Below are positions 15,001-30,000 of a stretch of 64,000 bases of DNA, piece after piece; the first letter of the stretch is position 1; every line of letters begins with the position of its first letter. Both the position numbers and the translations under genes were made by a program. This DNA comes from Bolinopsis microptera (lineage: Eukaryota > Ctenophora > Tentaculata > Lobata > Bolinopsidae), in the NCBI RefSeq assembly GCF_026151205.1, contig NC_087079.1, positions 1,762,028 to 1,826,027 on the forward strand. Reading direction: 5' to 3'. Below the pieces are notes generated by a model. That model saw only the letters and a program-made list of their open reading frames with translations. It made no database searches and was not told the DNA's origin.

Positions 15001-18000
15001 TATACAATAATCCAAGCTTCCCTTTATATAATGTACTGTGACTTGCTGAATTAATAAAATAGTAATCAAGTTTAATCGTTTGATAAAAGGTGATACCATC
15101 TAATTGCATTACAACTGTATCTCTAAATTTAAATCTCTACGTCTCATGTCAATTTAACTTGGGCTCTGGCTACAGAATCATATCTCGGGTGTACTTAAAC
15201 AATCATTAAACCTGCACACGATGATCAGCGCTATTTTGTGTTTTGGTGTTTGGTATTCAAACAAACATTAATATAACACAAATAAATACATACGTTTACT
15301 GCATTCAAGGGTATGGACTTGTCCCAAACATAGACCTTGAAGAAACCCAGAGGCAGTAAAATAATAATAATACGGCTATATAATATACTTTCTTTGATAA
15401 TGATATTCGATGTCTATACCTCGCAAAGAAAGGAGCCGCGCATGCTAACAATCAACAACATCATTAAATAAGATATTACGTAGGACTATCCTAATACTAG
15501 GTGATAAGTCTTCTGCATGTACTAAATAACATCTTAATTGAGTCTGATAGTGTGCAAAATCCAGATGCAGCACAAGCAGTAACTAGTGTCTAAAGTAAAT
15601 GTTCATTGTTCATCGCCAACATTCTGCAGGAGCACGTCCAAGATGAGCCACTGTTTTTGTAGCTGAGCGTAGAGGGAAGTTGCATTCTTTGTATCCACTG
15701 CCTGACAGTCAGTCATGAAGTTATCAAAGACACAAACTTTTGGGTTCCTGTTTATTTCCGTCAAACTCAGCGCAATGTCGTTGATTTTCTGGATTTCTCG
15801 CGTCGAGAAGAAGTTGTTGACCATCATGGCGAAGCAGCGAACCCAAGCGAATGTGTCCATGAGCTCCTTAGCAAGATCAGGGTTAGGCTTGTCCACGAAC
15901 TCGTCCCTGGACAGATCGATAGGGGACGGATAACCATCAAGCTTGGTCACGATCTCTGACTCCATTTCGGAGACCGTGCCCATGCACTGTTTGATGGAAT
16001 TAGACAGTGGTTTCGGGCAGAAGTAGCAGCGTCGACCGAATTTCCGGCTCCGGTATCTGGACCAGGTTATGACGTTGGTTGAGAGAAAGATAACGATGAA
16101 GAGCGCATATCTGATAGCCATGATTTGTATACAACTGAGTAGGTTCAGACGTGAGGATTAAAATATCAAGAATATAATTATATCAGAAATGTTGATAAAT
16201 TTTAATCTTTTATCAAACAAACTATAGAAATCAAGCAAGGCAAAGGTTTATGTGTTCTCATCGGTCGATTGAAAAGTTGGTCGAAAGATTTAACTAACAA
16301 TATTATACCAAGTGTTGAGTATTTTCCTCGCTAAGGTTTATATTGAGTTGTTATCATAGCGGGAGAGATAATCCACAAACAATGACCAAATATGGTATTG
16401 AAGTATTTACTTTCAACCGATATGTCTATCTTTGCTTTGAGACCACATTATAAGAGTGAAGAGACGTACATGCGCATTGAGAGGAGTAGCGATATAAAAA
16501 GCTTTTTAAAACAGCTGACGTGAGTCTATCATCATGATCAATTGGGTGAATCTGAAGTTTTCAAAAGTCTAACTTAATCGTTACCTACGAGGAATTAGAG
16601 TGAATTTACCATAAACTTGTACTGCACTTAGTGCACAGAATGTCGATACATCAAAGTATTCAAGGTATGCATTACAGCCTTTTTCGGGAGAACGATAAAA
16701 TTTCGGGGAAATGTTTAATGCATTATATTAGTTAACAATGCATTATGTCATAATGATGAATCACTCTACACTCGACTATCACGTGACTTACTTGAACAGT
16801 TATCATGTCATGTGGGGTGATTCGAGATACGCGTTTAAAAATGCATTGAATTTTAAACTGTCTGGGGCCTTTTAGTAAAATCTCGAAGTTAGAGTGTAGA
16901 GTGATTTAGCACGCTCGGTTCGCAATATCAACCCAAGTAGGAAATAAACTGAAGATAAGTGTAACTGCAAACCGTTTTGTAGGATTTATATAATATGGGG
17001 TAATGTATACTGGGTAGCCGTTATCTTCAATTTTATCAAGTGTCGAGAACAATTTGGAGTTTTGAATTTTGATAATCAGAAATGTGATTAGGTACGAGAG
17101 TGACGGACGTTAAAATTTCATTCAAAGAAAAATTTCAATCCCTCCAATTCCAAATGATGATATAACTTGTTTGCAAAACGAACAAATGTTATCATTGGTA
17201 ACTAACCAAGCTTGCAGGTAATTTGTCAAAGTGTCTTTATCATAAAATCAATATTTTTACATCTGAATTCATACGGTATATCTCGCTTGGAGCAAATATT
17301 TTTCAACTTGAGCTTCACTGAATGAACAATAGATAAAATGACAGTACATTTTATCAATAATACGGGCTTGATTTGCTGAGAGCAGAACTCCAGATTCTGC
17401 AGAAAAATCCCAGAAAACGGATATGCAAATAAAGCTAAAATTGGTCAATAAAAAAGTAAAACTGCAAGAAAAAAAACATGAATCGAGAATATAAAAGAGT
17501 ACTGAAGAAGAATGCGACGATATATTGATAGCGGGAGACGCGGCAAGGTTAATATAGAGTCATGAAAGAGCGCGTTATCCGACACATCACGGGAAAGATA
17601 TCATACCACGTGACCACAAATAAAAGCTTTTACTTTTAAGTTTCTATGCGGTATGGCAGCAGGTGTTCAATTTGCCATGTGAGATACTTAGCCTTCTCAG
17701 AAATTATGAATCTTTGCTGTGGTGTTAATTCTGGGTATTTTCGATTGTCTTAGCTAGTTTGCCGAAATAATGAGACATACTTATGTGATTGGCGCTAATG
17801 AGGAATGACTAGAAAATCCATTCTAGTCACGAATGCTGAACTTGAAACACATTGGGTGTCAGATAAATGGATGTTATACGATATACTGATATGATTCTGG
17901 CGCACGCCTGACAATATGAATAAATACGTCTACCCTTCGTGACGTTTTACCCATTACCCGATTCAAGTTATAGTTCTATATATTAGTATTTCTTGGAAAT

Positions 18001-21000
18001 TTAGTCTTACATTGGCGAGCATGACCGTAAAATAAATGGTGGCCCAATTTGAATCGTAGGCATAATCGGACTGCTTTCTAATTCTAGCTGTCTCTAACAT
18101 CTCACCTAACCAACTCTTTCTATTGTACTAATTTCAAATTCAAAATGTTTCCTCACCAATATTACCCCTCCTGTTCATACATCAATGAGATATTAATATG
18201 TACTGTGGAAGTAACATTATAGCAGTTAAGTAATAGCGATTTTACACATGAGAATTTCTTTATTCTGCAGAGCTGTGTTGCATAATATCTTTACAATTCA
18301 ACTACAGTTAGCCCAGCGTGCAGGATGTTGATTGTGCTGTAGAGAAAAAAGCTAGTTATCTCTGAGATCTCTGGGGAAGGTCCGGGTATCAAATGTCATC
18401 TGAAATTTAACTTTGAGCTGCTAAAACTCAGAACCCAGAATCTTCAATGGAGCATTATAAAAGGCGATCAATATGAATACAATAAAATGTCCCAATAGCA
18501 TTTATTGGTGCTGTGTTTCGCTGTTAGTTTATCTGATATGGCTGAGTTTGTGTATTTCCGTTACATCCTGGCAGTGATAGGATTTTATTGTATGGTGGTT
18601 GTAAATCTGACAAGATCGGACTTTAACGTGACCATCCTTCAAATGATCAACAATAGTGATAGCTGTACTGCCGAGAATTCTACTAATGGAACCATTTGTT
18701 GGAGCAAAGGTAAGTGTCAATACCACGAGTGATTAAGTTTCTTGTAAGGCAGGAATTCATATAAAACCTTTAACTTGACTAAACCTCGTTACAGTACGTG
18801 TTTCTACTGTTCGCAAGAGGCTGCTCTATCATTTAGCATGTTTTGTATTTCAGAGATAGAAGAATTACTGGTGTCGAGCTACTTCATAGGCTACATGTTC
18901 CAACTGCCGGGAGGACTGCTGGCCAACATATACGGAGCCTACTACGTGTGCGGCCTGGGAATGTTGGTGACCATTGTCCTGACATTTGTCACGCCCATAG
19001 CAGTCGCTGACTGGAGGATTTTGTTTGCTGTGAGACTGGTCCAGGGATTAGGAGCTGCATCCACCCTCCCCGCCATGACTGCGTTGTGGACCAAGTGGGC
19101 TCCCAAAAACGAGAAGAGTACCTTGTTCTCGATAACAGGTAGCGGGCCACTTCATCGGGGCAGCTGTAGGAGATGTGCTGTCTGGGGCGCTTTGTGACCA
19201 GGATAGCTTGTTTGGTGGCTACTGGCCCTCCGTCTTCAGAATCTTCGGCATTATTGGCATTCTGTGGATTGTGTTATGGGTGACCTTTGCATCCAGTGAC
19301 CCAGAGCATAGCATCTGGGCAAGCCTTGACGAGAAAGACTACATAAACATGAACCGTGATCCGCTCAGAAGAAACAGCAGCATTCCTTGGCTCTGGATTC
19401 TTACCTCCACCAAGTGCTGGGCCATCTATTTTTGTCACATTTGCAGCTACTTTGGGTACCTAACCATGCTAGTGGGATATCCCCAATATTTCAAGGATGT
19501 CCACAACCTTAGCATCAAAGAACTGGGCTTCTATTCTGCTATTCCTATAATGGCCATGTTCGTGGCGTCCATCTTGGCAGGAATAGTTACGGACATGATC
19601 CTGGAACGGAACTTAGTCAGTGTCACTGCTATGAGGAAGATTAACACTGCCATCGGAATGTATATTCCAGCAGTACTGAACTTCGTGCTGGCCTTCTTCC
19701 CTGATCTGTCTGTGTGGGCTGTGATCGTGGTCATGTCTGTCCAGAATGCAGCTAATGGGTTCGTGTTGTCAGGGTTTCAGGTTAACTACATAGATATTAA
19801 TCCTGACCACGCGGGTATGACTACTGGTGTGGGGAATAGTCTCGCTTCTACTGCTGGTGTTGTTATCCCCATTCTACTGTACCGGTAAGTTAGTTAGGGT
19901 GGAAGCTAGGGGGAGGGGAGTGGGTTTCAATCACAATATTTTCACTTTTGTTTTGGGCTATTTCGTTACTCAGGGTCCAACTTGAAATTTCCAAGACTAA
20001 TTCTTTAATCTAAGTGTAATGATGGGATTATTTACAGGTACAATATGCAGCCTAAACATTTAGACGCGCTTGATGATGGGAGCGTAGAATGGAAGAACAT
20101 GTTCATGAGTGTTGGAGCAGTGATGAGTATTGGTGCTACTGTTTACTGCATTGTCGGTAGGTCCAGTTATGATTAATTAGATCTTCAAAATTAAGTTTAA
20201 TCGAGTATAAGTTGGAGCGAGTGTAATTAGCAAGTAATTCATCCTGGGTAATAATCTAGATAGTGATAGATGAATTACCCATCACTTCAAATCTAGGAAC
20301 AGGTAAAAGACAGCTGGAAGGGATGGAGGGATATGTGGAGATAGCAGGGACAGACAGTGGTGCTGAACAGACCACCCACAGACCCTCCACTGCTCAGTAT
20401 AGCTCCTCTGTCCTGGTAAGTGTTCCAGATGAGATGATATCCGCTCAAGAAGCACCTTGCCGGGCAAGTATTGATTGGTGTGAAGAGGACGCTGTGCAGA
20501 CTGAACATATCTCTTCTGTGCAAGATTTTGTGTCTTGTCTGAAGATAGATGAGGAGAGTGTCGAAGCAGCAAGGGATCTGATCAAGTTTGATGACCCTAT
20601 TTGTACCGTTGATGCTCAAGACACCGCTGAGAAAATGGGAGGGGTTGAAGAGGAGGGAGGCGACACACCAGAAGCAAACGATCAGGAGGAACTGAAAGAC
20701 GGTCATGAGATGAACACGACAAAGAAAACTTGCAAGGTGTCGGAGCTAGTAAAAGCGTACGAAGTGAACGAGGTAAATCAGAGCACAGTCGCGGAGAGAA
20801 GGGGAATAGAAATCACTCCCGTGCCACTTGTATCTGCAGAGGAATCAAGAGACCCACCAGAAGAAGAACATACTCTTGACAAATCACCTGAGATCAAACC
20901 AGCTGAAGAGATTGAGAAAACTCAACAGATCTCCACTTCCGGACAGGCGAGCAAAGCGACTGGATCTCCTGGTCAGGTTTTAGTTCACAGAGAGATAGCA

Positions 21001-24000
21001 GGTGAGGGCCCAACAGAGGGTAAGGTCCCAACAGAGGGTGAGGTTTTAAGAGATGAGATCAGATTTGCTCCTCCTGCACGTCACTATCCACTCCACACCG
21101 ACACAAGGAAAAAGAGTGGAGAGATGGCAGAGGGATCGGGAAAGCAGATATCTCAGATTTCGCCCTATGACAAGCCACACAAAGTGCTGCCCGTTCCGGA
21201 TTTTCATAATTCGGATCAAGATATAGATAAAAGTGAGGCAGAAACAGAAGTTTGTTCGGAAGAGATGGAAAGCAGTGAAGTCGGATCATATGATGAAGAT
21301 GCACGAAGCAGCGAAACTAAAACAAACAGTCCAGCAGCAGAAACTGGGGATTGTGAAAATGATACGGCTAAGTTTGTTGAAATAGATCTCACAGAAGGAA
21401 ATAAAAATGACGCGGTGGACGAGGAAGAATTAAAGGAGTCAAGAAGTTTCAGTATCAACTCGATGTTGGCCAATATGTAGTAAAGCAATGACAAATTAAG
21501 AGCGGAGTAGTGGTTGTCAAGCCAACAAATTTTTAATTGCAATGAACCGTTTGATTAACTGTCGCTTTTAGTGGACATGCAAAGACAAATGAGACCCTGA
21601 AGTGACAAGCACATATAATAGAATTGAGTCATGACTAATTTTGATCGACAATAGATGGAAGGTCGGCAATTTAAGTTAGGAAGGGTGAGTATTAAATTCC
21701 GTTGTGAATTGTACATTCACCCAAAATGGGTTCCTGAGTGTCATTTTGAGAGCATAAACTCTTGAACTGGCATCAAGAGTATTTCAACTTGATCGTTTTT
21801 TTGCAACTGATTGTTATGTTAAGAATGTGTATAAACTGTATAATGTTAAATGTCTTATCGGACACTAACCTGGCTGAGTTGCTGCCCGCATAGCATTGGG
21901 AATTCTCTGAACCTTTCTCATTATCTCCTTCCACGTTTTATCAACTTGAAGGAACATCTTAGCCTCGTTTGGCAGCTGTCTCTGGATGTCTGGAGCCGAG
22001 AAGATGCTCTCAAGGTACAGCCAGTTTCTCTGACATGTCTGCCATTCGTCCTGTAATTAGAAGTCATGTTTTATAGGTGGTCAACTTTAGCTGGTTATAC
22101 GCATCCATCATAACTATAAGCTATGAAGTCTAAGCAGGCTCTACTATAACTACATACTATGCTATCCATGATCATAATAAGTTATCAAAATGGTGCTTAT
22201 ATAGCTATAGGTAGATTGTAGAATCAAATAATAATAAAAAGACAGCATGAACACTGAACAGGAAGGAATGATACAGACGTAAAACTTTCAACACATTTTC
22301 AGTCATTATTACTATTAGCTTGTTTAGTATTTTTTTGTTTTTGTTTTTGTGCTAGTTTGAGTTTGAAATTTGAATGTAGATTTGATAAAAAATATTGTGG
22401 ACTGGTTTAGTAAATTATTGAAAACTATTTGATTTAAACTTAATTTGAGCTATTACATTATTTTGTTTTGAGAAGCGTTTTTTAATGATATACACTAATA
22501 ACAGAACAAACTGACACGATTCGGTATAGTAGTATATCGATATACATTTCATAAACATACCAGAGTATCAGCGAATAGAGCAAGTTGTTTCTGCCAATCC
22601 TCGACCCTTGGTTTTATAGGGCCCACATGTCGACTTCCTGCTATGGTCGATATATTGACCACACTGTCGTCAAGTAGGGCCATGATTTCATCAAGACCTC
22701 CGAGAATGTACACGTCTTTGCCGTGTGGGATGGCAGTGAATTCAGTTAGCTTCCAATCCTCCTCGACCTAGAGAGGTGGTGGAGTTGTTTTAAGTTTTCG
22801 AGTACACTCCTTAGTCCTTAGTTCTTAACGGGGAGTGAAAACATAAAATAAAGAGGGTGTATTATTTTACACGTCCTATAATAAACGCCTAACTAACCTT
22901 TCTCAACATAGTTTCCAAGTTGGCCTCACTGGACGCCTTGCCTGAAATCTCCTCTAGATCCTCCGCAAACTGGAAAGCATCCAGATCCTGGAGAGTCTTC
23001 AGGGTGTCTGCAGCCGGGTCAAACTTGCAGCTCAACGTCGTCTCTATTTCCTGCAGACGAGGGCGTGTTATCTCAATATTAAGGCTAGACAAACAAATTT
23101 AACAGAGATAATGCCAGGGTTGGTTGTAATAAACGTAATGCGGACTGTTCCAGTTTCTCTTATTTGCATGCTCACATCTTAAATAATGTGGCAGCGGCCT
23201 ATCTCGTATATTAACATATATATTATATATATTATATATTATGTTAGATTAAAACAACCATGTTACCTTATTTGTCGCCCATCCTAAAACATTTCCAAGA
23301 AATGTTACTAAGTGGTCGATAGCAGACAAAACGGTATCCATTAGCAGATTTACGCAAAAGTTACTAAGAAATACTACCGATTTGTATAAATAAGGTCGGT
23401 CACGGTTTCAGCCGCTATTTGGCTACAAAAGATGGGTCTGATTGATATTAGATGGGTGTGACATACTACGTTAGAGTTCTACACCAGTCATAATAGTTAT
23501 ACTTATAGGTCATGTATTGCAGTCATGTATTATTATTGCAGTCAGAAGCAGTAATGTGAGCATCATGTGATCTAAGATGTGTTTTGTAATTAATAAGTTT
23601 TGAAATTAAACCGTTTAATAGCAATTCTTCCGTTGAATTTGTAGGTTATGGATATTGTAGACGTCAATGGACATAATATTTTCATCAACTGAATCGCACT
23701 TTCAATCAAGCTGTTCAGTCTTAGAGAGATCTCTTGGATCAACACTTTGATAATCTCTGCAGCTTGGGCAAAAAATAAATTATATTTTAATTTTAATCGC
23801 TAGATTCTAAAAATAAAGATCGGTTTCATCCACAATCTGGTCCTAAGATCTATTAATGCACTATAAACCGAATTATAATTTGAAGACTTGAGATGGCAAG
23901 AACAAGTTTCATTATTAGCTATTGAAGTAATAAGTAAAGAAACGATGGCTATCATCTTCAGTCTTCACCACATCTTCAAAAACTGGTCTCTTAATTTCGA

Positions 24001-27000
24001 GCTTTTATTAAGCAGCTGTGTCACAGTTCTCAACAGCTTGAGCAGCTTATACTCACAGCTCCTAATAAACCAAGGATCATTTCGCTACAAATTAATGTAT
24101 CTGCCTATTTGCAGATTGAGGCAATTCTGATGTATTCTCAAAATATATACGTTAGCCATTTATTTATCCAATTCTATGAACCAAATTAAATGCTTGGTTA
24201 ATTGATAATCAACATTATTTCTTTAGCTTTCTATTAATCAAAAGCTCGTGAAATGTATTTAATTACAAAGTTCTGTTAAAAGTTCTAAGTACATAAAATG
24301 TAACGTACCTCCCAATGTCTGGCTTTGAGACTCTGGTTTCTGAGGTTAGTAATAACGGGCACCTTGCTCTTCATATCGTCCACCTTCTCTTTGAGAAGAG
24401 GCACCACCCCATTGGGGGGCAAACCCCTCTCCATCTGGAACACTGACTTGGCGTATTTTGCCACTTTCTGAAAAAAAAGTAGGTTAGAATTAAATAATCG
24501 AGTTAATTTCTCAGTAAACATTTAGCTTGCAAAAAGGCGGTTAATAATAATTAGCTCTGAAATCTAACAAATCGGCTGATAATATTATGACGTCAATGTG
24601 AAATAACCTGTGTAATATCCTCTGGATTGAGCTCCTCGAATTTCTTCTCAAACCACTCCCCAGTGACGACATCCCAGCTTTTGAGGGATTCCCAAAGCTG
24701 TTGTTTCATCCTCACTTCCGCGTGAGTTTCTTCCAACTCGTCAAACCTTGTCACGTCCACCTGACGCGTGTTCAATATTAGTAGAATGAAAAACAAAATC
24801 GTACAATAATAATATGTCCATTTAATAATCTGATTTCTATGAATTCAACGATTGAACACCATCACAGACTATCGTTTAATCTAAATAACCAAACTCGAAA
24901 CAGTCACAGAACTCCAAAACCGTACCTTGAACTGTTTCTGGTAACTCTTGTACTCGGTTGCTTTCTCCTGCAGTTCGTTCATAATGGTGTGTAGCTCCTC
25001 CAAACTCTCCAGCACCTCGTCCATGTCACTTTGTGGGTCCAGGATAGCTGCTCCTTGTGCCTTCAGTTTCACTTCTTTCACCTGTTATTGAGTCCAACAA
25101 GTTATATCTCATTGTGTCCATCTATATTGGGTGCCAAGGCAAATGTCTTCTCGTAAAACTAAGCGTTTGGACCAAGTCTAAAAATATTAGACTATTTAAA
25201 GCGCTATTCACAGATTTATAGATTTGACTGTAAGACGTTTTGAATACCTTCTTGCTCAAAGTGGCGATATCCTTATCAAGGTGAGTACAGAATTTCTCGA
25301 TATTAGCGTCCCTATCAGCGAGGGATCTATCAATAGCTTGTAACATATTGTTAACGGAGGGAGTGAGAGTCTGGTACACTGCAACATCCTCAGGAGGAGC
25401 GGGCACGTTGTACTTCTCTATCAGATCATACAAGGCTCTGATTACATTCGCCTCTTCCTCGATTTCCTGAAGTATATACGGGTTAATTTAGTGATTTTAA
25501 TTCTGGATTTTAAACGTTTTTAGTCTATTGCGAAGGATGTTAAACATTTTTTACGCGGCACTTACTTATCATAGCATAACCTGCACTTAGGGGACAGGGG
25601 AAATTCCCATGGAAATTTAACTGAGATTAGATCAAATGATTTTAATGGATATTAACCTAGTGGGGAATGGGGAGGTATTTGACACGTGACAGCGATAAAC
25701 CGATAAGCACGTAGAATCAAATTCAAGTATCGCTGCGATGAAAAAAAGAAAATTTCAACACCTTCCTGTCATGAACATCTATGATTGTATTGTTACTAAA
25801 AAACTGCCACCTAAAAAATGTTTAAAAATTACGATGTACATTTTATCACGGATAATCTAGAATCGATTAATACACAGTTCAGGTCCCAGTACGCTCGTAC
25901 CTGAGTTTTCTCTTGGATCTCGTCCAAGAAAGTGAGACTCTCCACAAATTCAATAGTCGAGGACGGTATGACGTCTAACTTGCTGGTCGCCCCTTGGGTC
26001 GTTTCAATGAGTGCGTCGTTCTTTTGTCGGGCCAGTTTCGGTAACCGGTCATTAATTGCCTAATAAGTAACGTACGTCAGAGAAATTATATAACAGTCTT
26101 TCTAAGAAAGCCATACAAGGACGAATAACGTTATTCATCGACTCAAGATAAAATTTCTTATCAAAGAAATGACTTGAAGTTGAATAAAAATTTGATAATT
26201 CCAGGAAAGTCTTGTTGAGTAAATAAGCTTAAAATTTCCGTGACCTTGTCAGTTATCACGTACCACATTTAAAATTTATACAAGAATCGACGAACCTCTA
26301 AACACTTTTGAGGAGAAGGAAGCATCTTGGTCTTGAGTTTGGAAGCATCACAGAGAAGCATACCCACACTCATGTTTCCGACTATCTTGGTAGTTTCTTC
26401 GTGCTGTCGCTTGTATTCAGCCAGTGACTCCGCGAAGAACTTCACATCTGATTCGGTAACTACTCGGTTAGCACATGTTAGAGTTTAGTTTGTCACATTT
26501 AATAAACGTAATGATTTTATGAGTTGTGGATGACTGAATGACGGTTCGGAATTAAGATAATTGTCAGTCATAATCCGGATTTCTATATGTATATACAGCA
26601 TTAGTGCGTGTCTTAGTTGTAAACATCACACCCACACGTCTACATTGAGTTGAACCCACCCAATATTAGAGTGAAAATGGATGAGAGAATGTCTTAAATT
26701 TGATAATTCGGATGAGAAAATGTCCAAAATAATACCGGAACAATGAAAATGCTTTACCGTCCAAACGAGCTGAAATTAATGAAATGTTTGAGCATGATTC
26801 AACATGACGTGACGTTCTAAAGTGCAGTTGTGAATGTGACATTAAGATTAAATTATCACGAAAGTTCAAGATGAAATATCAAATTTTCTGACCGTGTTCT
26901 CCCTTTCCAACAGCCTCCACGTCCAGGTTTTCATTATCACGGTAATACTGTCTGAACGGCTCAAACGATTCAGCGTACTTCCACGCCAGTTCAAACGCCT

Positions 27001-30000
27001 TTTCTATGGTCTCCTAAAATTGAATCAGTCAATATTAGATTAAACTTATGTATTCGGCTAGTATTGGACTGTTCATTTTGATAAGAACGTTTAGCAATAT
27101 AGGTTCAACAACATTTAGCCGACCAAAAGCTCACGTTTGTATTGTTGATAAGAGTGTGTAAGTGTTTGTCGTCCTCAAATATTGCAGCTAATGAGGGTCC
27201 TTCTCCAACAGCATGCTCTTCCAATTTATCATTGATTTTGGGCCTGAAAGAAGGAAAATTCCTCAAAAATATTATATATATATAATCTATTATAGATCGA
27301 ATATACTTCCCTCTTTAGGTGCTCTTTTGTTTATAAACAAAGAGCACCTAAAGAGGGAAGTATATATTCCGAATTTTTTATTGTTTTCTGTCATTTTCTC
27401 TGATTATTTTCCAGCTTCAGGCAACCGTCTAACAAAAAAAACATGATGTTTTAAGTGCTCCTTCGAATTTGAAGAAATCTTTATATTATAAAAACTGGAT
27501 TTTAGTTCTGGAAATTGGTTATGAAACTAAGTCTATAAAATATTAAAATTAATACATACTTTGTGAAAGAATGGAAATAGTCATCAGTGACGAGGTTTTT
27601 GACTGAAAGTGTGGAATCTTGTATTCGTCTGATGATCTCTTCGCTTCCCATCAAATAATGATTTGCATTGGGTGTAAAGTACAGACCATTGATCTCCATT
27701 AGCAGTTCGGTGACGAACAGAGGTGGCAATTGTTGTTCTTCTTGTTGCTAATAAAGGAAATATGTGTTATTTCATTAACTGTAGGGGGTCCTTACATAGT
27801 TCATGACTCATGAGTCAATCGCCATTTACCACTCGCCAGGTCGAATAAGTTGTAATTTTGTTATGGAGAATTTGATCGCGCGCGGTACTAATTTGCCACA
27901 CTAGCTGTTCACAAAATACTGTCTTCTTAGTAAAACTTTACCGCGCCCGCCGTATATGAAAACTGCGCCGAGTTGTGCTTGCCGTTTAAAAGTCTGCTTT
28001 GGAGATGCTAAATGATTACAAATCCGACAAAACAATTTTAGTATTAATTTATGTCATTAAAAACATAAAGATCGACAGTGAAAACCCTGTCAAGTGCAAT
28101 CTCACCTCGTTCAAATGTGGTTTCATAGCGTCTGGAATGAAGTTACATTTGCTGTGTGTAACAAGGTAACTTAGCAACATTGATACAGAGTTGACTGCGA
28201 GTGTGTGCATTGTGTGCACTATCAAGTAATCTGCTAATCTGAAATTAAATAGTTAGTCAAATTATTTTACAACTTTTATTATTAGCTACTTAGGTCTTAT
28301 ATGTGTTAATATATAACTTAATAGTGAAAGGTGAAGTTGGATTGCCTTACTAATACCCTACTATACTTTCAGAAATTCAGAAATAACCACAATTAAGTTG
28401 TTTAGCTATGTCTAAACATATGAAATTTGGAAAAACCACTACTCCTTTATCTTTTTTACCAAATTACCGAATAAAAGAGGTGAGTCTGCGACAATGAGCA
28501 CGTTTGCTAGCTTGTTCTGTGTAAGTTGCCTTCTCCTGCTGTTCCACATACATCTGCATCTCGAACTGGTTCAGCATGAGAACTGAGGTTCCGTCTCGCT
28601 GGAACTCATCATCTGAGGAATGTAACATGTGAGATTTGAATCACTGGTATGTGAAAGAGGGGTGGGTTCAATAGATTATTATGGATACTCGATAAGCTTA
28701 TTTTGATAGAGGAGGGGACGGACGTAGAGGGCTATAGAAACTTTACAAGTGTCATCCAAAATGAAGCTATATTTCAATCTACCACCAAATCATCATGAAA
28801 TGTAAATATGTACCTGGATCAGGACTACCAAACCCACTGCCACTCTCCTCCAGAGGGAAGCCAGCTTCGAACAGCGCATTAGCGCACGCACGGCGCACAA
28901 CTTCCTTTACCAACTCTCTGAACTCAGCCAATCTGTCTGTTACCTGGGACAAAGAAGAGTTATTATGCTGAGAAGAGATGATGGGAAATATTATTTGCAA
29001 TTCAAGTATCTCCATTTATTATACAGGAAAATGTATCTTGTTTAATGTATAAGCTGGAGATGATAAATATAATCTTAATCTGAAGAGATTTCAACGACAT
29101 AGATGCAAATAAAATTTGTTGTTGAGATATGGCTCCAAAACCCTAAAAAGTGAAGAAAAATGAGGAGTAAAAAGAGACCTCGTTAAGTTGAGACATCTGA
29201 GCATCTTGGAACTGCTTCAGATGGTAAGTATGATCCTTGTCAAATCGGCAGAGATTCATGTCTCCGATACGATAACACATATCACGTACTGATATCAGTG
29301 CTGGTCGCAACGACTGAAGTCAAGGTAGGGTAAATAATACATATCATTACATTTAAAAGGTAGGGTAAATAATACATATCATTGAATTTTTTGTGAAGAA
29401 ATCGTCGAATAAAATTGAGGCACCGATATCTTTTGATAATTGTTCATATTATTTGATATTGCATTTAGTCAGATCCTACATTTGTTACTACGGTAATGTA
29501 CGGTAATGTGAAGTGTTCTTGACAATGGTAAAGGTTTATATTTGAAAAGCTCAGATTGCATACTCAGTACTCACGTCGTTAACAATAAAGAGATTCTCAC
29601 TAAGATCAGTTTTACACTGGGAGATCTTCTTAGACCTAACATTCTTCCGCCACACAGCAAAAGCTTTCCACATCCTGAAGTTGCTGAAGGTCTTGATCTT
29701 GATCAGGATCTGGTAGTCCCGGTATTCCTTCTCCCAACTACCGAGTGCGGTGTACTCGGTCTCGTGGTCGCGCAGCCGCGTCACACCCGTCGCGCTTATC
29801 GTGTAGTAGTCATTCGGGTCTATGTTCTCGTGCACCACCACCTGTATAATATTTATTGTATTATGGGTCATTATTTGCTGAAATTATTGCATTATACAAC
29901 ATCATTATAGCGGGAGCTGGGTAATATTCAATTAGGAGCTTGGCAATGTGATGACCAGAATCTGTAAATTTAATGTACTGTCTCCAGATTGCTGATAAGG

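Noticed and set aside
20282-21542. Minus-strand frames opposite the acidic tail exon
   Set aside because: Antisense shadows of the long plus-strand frame; serine- and leucine-rich as expected from Glu/Lys-rich codons read backwards.
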